Below are positions 60,208 to 64,000 of a stretch of 64,000 nt of DNA, piece after piece. Positions within the stretch are counted from its first letter, which is position 1, and each line of letters opens with the position of its first letter. This DNA is from Lepidurus packardi (lineage: Eukaryota; Arthropoda; Branchiopoda; Notostraca; Triopsidae). Both the position numbers and the translations under genes were made by a program. The stretch covers positions 1 to 64,000 of the forward strand of contig JAKZAN010000078.1 in the NCBI GenBank assembly GCA_023053545.1. The letters are read 5' to 3'. The notes beneath the pieces were generated by a model. The model saw only the letters and a list, made by a program, of their open reading frames with translations, was not told where the DNA came from and did not search any database.

Positions 60208-60284
60208 CGCGACAGGGATTGAAGCGGCATCCTTTTGTGGAACGCAGTGCAACAAAAGATATAGCGGAAAGCCCGGCCGTTCGC
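60208..60284 (+). repeat. Dispersed palindromic intergenic repeat, copy 8
   Basis: A near-consensus copy: AGGGATTGAAGCGGCATCC, TTTTGTGGAACGCAGTGCAA, CAAAAGATATAGCGGAAAGC, CCGG. TTTTGTGG...CAAAA forms the stem. It lies between the divergent FAD-oxidoreductase and the 77-residue gene. Confidence 0.8.
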
Positions 60285-60316
60285 CAAAAAAAATTATAGA
60301 TTTGGTGAAAAGGTTG

Positions 60317-60324
60317 TAATTTTG
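60317..60324 (+). promoter_or_regulatory. -7 promoter element of the 77-residue protein gene
   Basis: TAATTTTG (TAnnTTTG), 18 bases upstream of the ATG at 60342. Confidence 0.55.
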
Positions 60325-60341
60325 GCTGCAAATAAATAGCG

Positions 60342-60575
60342 ATGCGAAAGATTAAATTAATTTGGGATTTCCGCGGGCCAGCTGCTGAAAAAACGGCAGA
60401 GCATCATGAAATTCACTTGAAAGAATATATTGCGGCCGAAAAATTACCATTCAATATCACTGGTTTTCAGTCGATTGACGATATGTATGCAATTGCTTTT
60501 ATGGTGGTTACGGATGAGCACATGATTTTAGTTCGGGATGCATTGAAGCCGCATCGTGGTGAATTATATGTATAA
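60342..60575 (+). CDS. Conserved small protein, function unknown
   Basis: A 77-residue protein starting MRKIKLIWDFRGPAAEKTAE, then HHEIHLKEYIAAEKLPFN and YAIAFMVVTDEHMILVRDAL. The alternation of helices and strands, ending PHRGELYV, suggests a small ferredoxin-like alpha/beta fold. Similar hypothetical proteins occur in flavobacteria. It has its own -7 element and its own terminator, so it is a real monocistronic gene. I do not recognise a function. Confidence 0.8.
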   Translation: MRKIKLIWDFRGPAAEKTAEHHEIHLKEYIAAEKLPFNITGFQSIDDMYAIAFMVVTDEHMILVRDALKPHRGELYV

Positions 60576-60604
60576 AAAAAACCACCAAATTGGTGGTTTT
60601 ATAT
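60574..60604 (+). terminator. Intrinsic terminator between the 77-residue gene and recQ (bidirectional)
   Basis: AAAACCACCAAATTGGTGGT then TTT: a perfect stem with A-run before and short T-run after, where the two convergent genes meet. Confidence 0.8.
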
Positions 60605-62799
60605 TAGTTTGCAACTTCGCTTATGAATTTGATGCGCATTAGTCGGAGTTCGTCTATATCGTAATCGCCTTCAAATTCTTTGAGGGCATCTTCTATTTTG
60701 TCGCTTTCGGATTCCATGAAATAATCATAGATTTCTTCTTGTTGTTCATCGTCTAGCAGCTCATCTACCCAGTATTTGATGTTGAGTTTTGTGCCGGAAT
60801 AGACAATTTGCTCCATCTCCTTTATAAGCGTATCCATATTCATGCCTTTTGCGGAGGCGATATCATCGAGCGATAATTTTCGGTCGATGTTTTGGATGAT
60901 GTATAGTTTGTTGCTGGAATTCGCTCCTGTTGACTTGACAACTAAATCATCTGGGCGGATAATTTCGTTATCATCGACGTATTTTTTGATTAGGCTTATG
61001 AATTCTTTACCATATTTTTTGGCTTTTCCCTCACCCACTCCGTGAACGTTGCTTAGTTCTTCTAGCGATATTGGGTATTTTAGTGCCATGTCTTCTAGCG
61101 AAGGATCTTGGAACACGACGAAAGGCGGTACGTTCAATTTTTTAGCGACCGACTTGCGCAAATCTCGTAGAAATCCCATAAGAACTTCGTCGGCAGTTGC
61201 CGTTGACTTTGCAGCCGTTACGATTGCTTCGTCTTCACTTTCGTTATATTCATGATCTTCTGACATCATGAATGATGATGGATTGTCTAGGTATTGATAG
61301 CCTTTCTCGGTTACTTTAAGGATTCCATAGGTTTCTATGTCTTTTGAAAGATAGCCGGCCACTAATACTTGGCGGATTAATGCCATCCAGTGTTTTTCTT
61401 CTAGGTGCTGGCCTATTCCGAAGAACTGCTGTGAGTCTGTTCTGTGCGCTTTGATGATTGCGTTTACCTTGCCTGTGAGTGTGAAAATAATTTCTCTTGG
61501 TTTGTATAGGTGCTTTGTGTCTCGCACAACTTGCAATAATTTCACGACTTCGTTTTGCGCTTCTTTTTTGGTCTTTGGATTGCGCACGTTGTCGTCCATG
61601 TTGGCGCCATCTCCTGTTTCGGCATCAAATTCTTCTCCGAAATAGTGCAGTAAAAATTGGCGACGGGAAATAGATGTTTCTGCGTATCCCACCACTTCTT
61701 GCAAGAGTGCATAGCCAATTTCTTGCTCTGCCACTGGCTTCCCGGACATGAATTTTTCGAGTTTTTCGACGTCTTTATAGGAATAATATGCGAGACAATG
61801 GCCTTCGCCACCATCGCGACCTGCTCTTCCTGTTTCTTGATAATAGCTTTCGAGTGATTTTGGAATATCGTGGTGGATTACGAATCGGACATCCGGCTTG
61901 TCGATTCCCATTCCAAATGCAATTGTTGCAACAACCACGTCGACATCTTCCATTAGAAACATGTCCTGGTGTTTGGCTCGTGTTTTAGCATCGAGACCTG
62001 CATGATATGGCACTGCGCTGATGCCGTTTACTTGTAATACATGCGCAACTTCCTCAACTTTTTTGCGGCTTAAGCAGTAAATAATTCCTGATTTTCCTTT
62101 AAATTGCTTTATAAAACGAATTATATCGGACTCGACATTTTTTGTTTTGGTGCGCACTTCGTAGAATAAATTTGGTCTATTGAACGACGCCTTGAACGTT
62201 GTGGCATTGGGCATATCGAGGTTTTTCAGAATATCTTCCTGCACTTTTGGCGTTGCAGTAGCTGTTAATCCGATTACAGGAACATTGCCCAATTCCTTTA
62301 TTATGTGTCTTAAGTTTCTATATTCTGGTCTGAAATCGTGCCCCCATTCTGAAATACAATGCGCTTCATCAATTGCGACAAAAGAAATTTTGACGTTTTT
62401 TAGGAACTGAACGTACTCATCTTTTGATAGCGATTCTGGTGCGACATACAATAACTTTGTTAATCCAGATGTTATATCTGCTTTGACTTGGTTGATTTCA
62501 GTTTTGGTGAGCGAGGAATTTAGTACGTGTGCAATTCCTGCTTCAGAAGACAGACTTCGAATTGCATCTACCTGATTTTTCATCAAAGCAATTAGGGGCG
62601 AAACAACAATTGCTGTTCCGCTTTGCGCCAAAGCTGGCAATTGATAACAAAGCGATTTGCCGCCGCCCGTTGGCATGATAACAAAGGTGTTTTTTTTAGC
62701 AAGAATACTCTTGATCACAGGCTCTTGCAAGCCTTTAAACTGGCTAAACCCGAAATGTTTTTTTAATTCTTGATGTATGTCAATTTCGTTCGAATTCAT
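60604..62799 (-). CDS. recQ: ATP-dependent DNA helicase RecQ
   Basis: RecQ is a 3'-5' helicase in recombination and repair. From MNSNEIDIHQELKKHFGF the protein has 731 residues. The helicase core has the Q-motif region, Walker A MPTGGGKSLCYQLPA, the DEAH box VAIDEAHCISEWGHDF, and motifs V-VI (GMGIDKPDVRFVIHHDIP, YYQETGRAGRDG). An RQC winged helix and an HRDC domain follow (LNVPPFVVFQDPSLEDMA). A further C-terminal extension (~120 residues) is usual in Bacteroidota. The four-cysteine zinc site is not evident. The in-frame ATG at 62868 is not used, because it would run into the divergent promoter. Confidence 0.95.
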   Translation of the reverse strand: MNSNEIDIHQELKKHFGFSQFKGLQEPVIKSILAKKNTFVIMPTGGGKSLCYQLPALAQSGTAIVVSPLIALMKNQVDAIRSLSSEAGIAHVLNSSLTKTEINQVKADITSGLTKLLYVAPESLSKDEYVQFLKNVKISFVAIDEAHCISEWGHDFRPEYRNLRHIIKELGNVPVIGLTATATPKVQEDILKNLDMPNATTFKASFNRPNLFYEVRTKTKNVESDIIRFIKQFKGKSGIIYCLSRKKVEEVAHVLQVNGISAVPYHAGLDAKTRAKHQDMFLMEDVDVVVATIAFGMGIDKPDVRFVIHHDIPKSLESYYQETGRAGRDGGEGHCLAYYSYKDVEKLEKFMSGKPVAEQEIGYALLQEVVGYAETSISRRQFLLHYFGEEFDAETGDGANMDDNVRNPKTKKEAQNEVVKLLQVVRDTKHLYKPREIIFTLTGKVNAIIKAHRTDSQQFFGIGQHLEEKHWMALIRQVLVAGYLSKDIETYGILKVTEKGYQYLDNPSSFMMSEDHEYNESEDEAIVTAAKSTATADEVLMGFLRDLRKSVAKKLNVPPFVVFQDPSLEDMALKYPISLEELSNVHGVGEGKAKKYGKEFISLIKKYVDDNEIIRPDDLVVKSTGANSSNKLYIIQNIDRKLSLDDIASAKGMNMDTLIKEMEQIVYSGTKLNIKYWVDELLDDEQQEEIYDYFMESESDKIEDALKEFEGDYDIDELRLMRIKFISEVAN

Positions 62800-62823
62800 T
62801 CGATTAATAATGGGATTTTTATA

Positions 62824-62831
62824 TAAATTTG
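62824..62831 (+). promoter_or_regulatory. -7 promoter element of the sugar-phosphate isomerase gene
   Basis: TAAATTTG (TAnnTTTG), in the recQ divergent gap. It would start transcription near 62838, about 50 bases before the TTG start at 62888. Confidence 0.5.
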
Positions 62832-62887
62832 CAACATCTAAATATACAATTTTCTTTAACACCAACAAATTTTATAAAATTTCTACT

Positions 62888-63853
62888 TTGACGACAAAAG
62901 AACAGATTTTAGTTACTGCAAAAAACACGATAATAGCTGAAAGTCAATCGATTACATCTTTAGTAGACTTGCTAACTGACGACTTTGCGGAAGCCGTTCA
63001 ATTAATTTACGAAAGTAAAAGCCGTCTTGTAGTTACCGGAATCGGCAAAAGCGCCATCATTGCACAAAAAATTGTAGCCACGATGAATTCCACCGGTACC
63101 CCTGCAATGTTCTTGCATGCATCAGAGGCTATTCATGGGGATTTGGGCATGGTTCAGCCCGGCGATATTGTGATTTGCATTTCGAAAAGCGGCAATAGTC
63201 CTGAAATTAAAGTACTTGTTCCGATTATAAAAAGGTTTGGTAATCCGCTCATTGCCATTACTGGAAATGTCACTTCATTTCTGGCCAAAGGCGCTGATTA
63301 TATTTTGAACACAACGGTTACAGCTGAAGCAGATCCAATTAACCTAGCGCCAACTAACAGTACGACTGCGCAGCTTGTAATGGGCGATGCACTTTCAGTA
63401 TGTTTGATGTCGCTTCGCAATTTCACGGCCAATGATTTCGCAAAATATCACCCTGGTGGTGCATTGGGTAAAAAATTGTTGCTGCGTGTGGGCGATATGC
63501 TCGATCAGACACATAGGCCTAGCGTTGCGCCAAATGCCAACATCAAGCAAGTAATATTTGAAATTTCGCAAAAAAGATTGGGTGTAACTGCGGTCGTTTC
63601 GGAAGAGAAAGTAATTGGAATTATAACCGATGGTGATATTCGGAGAATGTTGAACGAACGAGATTCTTTTGGCGATTTGTGCGCAAAAGACATTATGACG
63701 AAAAATCCGAAAATGATTAATCTTAATGATATGGTGGTAGATGCTTTAAATATTTTGGAAGATTTCTCAATAACGCAATTGGTCGTCGTGGACGGCGGCG
63801 AGTATAAAGGCGTCTTGCACCTTCATGACATATTGAAAGAAGGGGTAATTTAA
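62888..63853 (+). CDS. kdsD: KpsF/GutQ family sugar-phosphate isomerase (arabinose-5-phosphate isomerase)
   Basis: The family interconverts ribulose 5-phosphate and arabinose 5-phosphate, the first step to Kdo for the LPS core. From the TTG at 62888 (family N-terminus TTKEQILVTAKN) the protein has 321 residues. It has an N-terminal SIS domain (RLVVTGIGKSAIIAQKIVAT, CISKSGNSPEIK) and two C-terminal CBS domains (about 205-320, LGVTAVVSEEKVIGIITDGD). Upstream in-frame codons from 62777 overlap recQ and the promoter. The TAA overlaps the tatC ATG by one base. The symbol is by activity; no kps cluster is nearby. Confidence 0.88.
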   Translation: MTTKEQILVTAKNTIIAESQSITSLVDLLTDDFAEAVQLIYESKSRLVVTGIGKSAIIAQKIVATMNSTGTPAMFLHASEAIHGDLGMVQPGDIVICISKSGNSPEIKVLVPIIKRFGNPLIAITGNVTSFLAKGADYILNTTVTAEADPINLAPTNSTTAQLVMGDALSVCLMSLRNFTANDFAKYHPGGALGKKLLLRVGDMLDQTHRPSVAPNANIKQVIFEISQKRLGVTAVVSEEKVIGIITDGDIRRMLNERDSFGDLCAKDIMTKNPKMINLNDMVVDALNILEDFSITQLVVVDGGEYKGVLHLHDILKEGVI

Positions 63854-64000
63854 TGGCAAGCGTAAAAAAAAGTCCGAATGAAATGACGTTTCTTGACCAT
63901 CTGGAAGAATTGAGATGGTTATTAGTGAGAAGTTGCATTGCTATATTGATTGTTGCGACAGCAGCCATATTTGTGAGCGACTATATTTTTGACGAAATAA
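63853..64000 (+). CDS. tatC: Sec-independent translocase TatC, N-terminal part only
   Basis: The last 148 bases encode about 49 residues beginning MASVKKSPNEMTFLDHLEEL. The motif FLDHLEELRWLL followed by a membrane segment (CIAILIVATAAIFV) is the conserved start of TatC, the receptor of the twin-arginine translocon. It overlaps the isomerase stop (TAATG), so the two are cotranscribed. The gene runs off the window end. Confidence 0.9.
   Translation, partial: MASVKKSPNEMTFLDHLEELRWLLVRSCIAILIVATAAIFVSDYIFDEI

Noticed and set aside
62777-62887. Upstream ATG start for the sugar-phosphate isomerase
   Set aside because: It overlaps the recQ start and the promoter; conservation begins at the TTG at 62888.

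Overview
The window looks like chromosome of a member of the Flavobacteriaceae, close to Flavobacterium (Bacteroidota). Three things point there. The gene order DUF5683-dapB-lepB-wbqC, the tandem rhomboids next to mutL, and families such as DUF2461, DUF4369, DUF2805/TIGR03643 and the TPR hybrid histidine kinase are typical of the group. Many genes are preceded by the Bacteroidota -7 element TAnnTTTG. Shine-Dalgarno sequences are essentially absent. About 60 genes, one tRNA (Thr, TGT), several intrinsic terminators and two families of intergenic repeats can be supported.

Layout. 1-9.2 kb: lysine/peptidoglycan precursor gene dapB, signal peptidase lepB and wbqC, then on the minus strand an EEP hydrolase, two rhomboids, mutL, ribH and a TPR membrane protein. 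9.3-14.6 kb: recF, a rhodanese-thioredoxin lipoprotein, DUF2461, murB (frameshifted), a glycosyltransferase and an ECF-type sigma factor. 14.6-23.4 kb: an AT-rich accessory island (below). 23.4-32 kb: a 3' remnant of the sigma gene, a PhnA-type protein, lipA, gap, a hybrid kinase, lpxK, a Nif3-like protein and a cysteine-less zinc-ribbon homologue. 32-46 kb: rluF, folD, ffh, argS, a TonB-type outer-membrane beta-barrel protein, fabH, an ABC ATPase, an AarF kinase, a TetR-like protein, an OmpA lipoprotein and a lipocalin. 46-56 kb: htpG, a YflT-like stress protein, hydrolase, response regulator, EamA transporter, sterol desaturase family, M61 peptidase, DUF4369 lipoprotein and a heavy-metal-associated protein (frameshifted). 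56-64 kb: tRNA-Thr, manA and queD (both frameshifted), idi, an FAD oxidoreductase, recQ, a KpsF/GutQ isomerase and the start of tatC.

The most interesting region is 14632-22618, an apparently undescribed RiPP (ribosomally made, modified peptide) gene cluster. A 54-residue precursor with a double-glycine leader and a three-cysteine core (22454-22618, minus) is followed by an exported alpha/beta hydrolase, a stand-alone ThiF/E1-like enzyme with an RRE-like N-terminus, an HExxH-hydroxylase-like protein with HQGSH at the motif, an exported amidohydrolase, a C39-peptidase ABC exporter and an HlyD adaptor. A hairpin plus T-run separates the precursor from the enzyme genes, and a divergent XRE regulator sits upstream. 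The island is bracketed by a ~370-bp direct repeat of the 3' end of the sigma-factor gene, so its acquisition duplicated that end.

Two further themes recur. An ~80-100-bp palindromic intergenic repeat occurs eight times, and an 8-bp-period AAAGTCNT array occurs three times. Four conserved genes (murB, the heavy-metal gene, manA, queD) carry indels that break the frame. Three of them lie within 2 kb and two are in homopolymers, so sequencing or assembly error is at least as likely as real gene loss.
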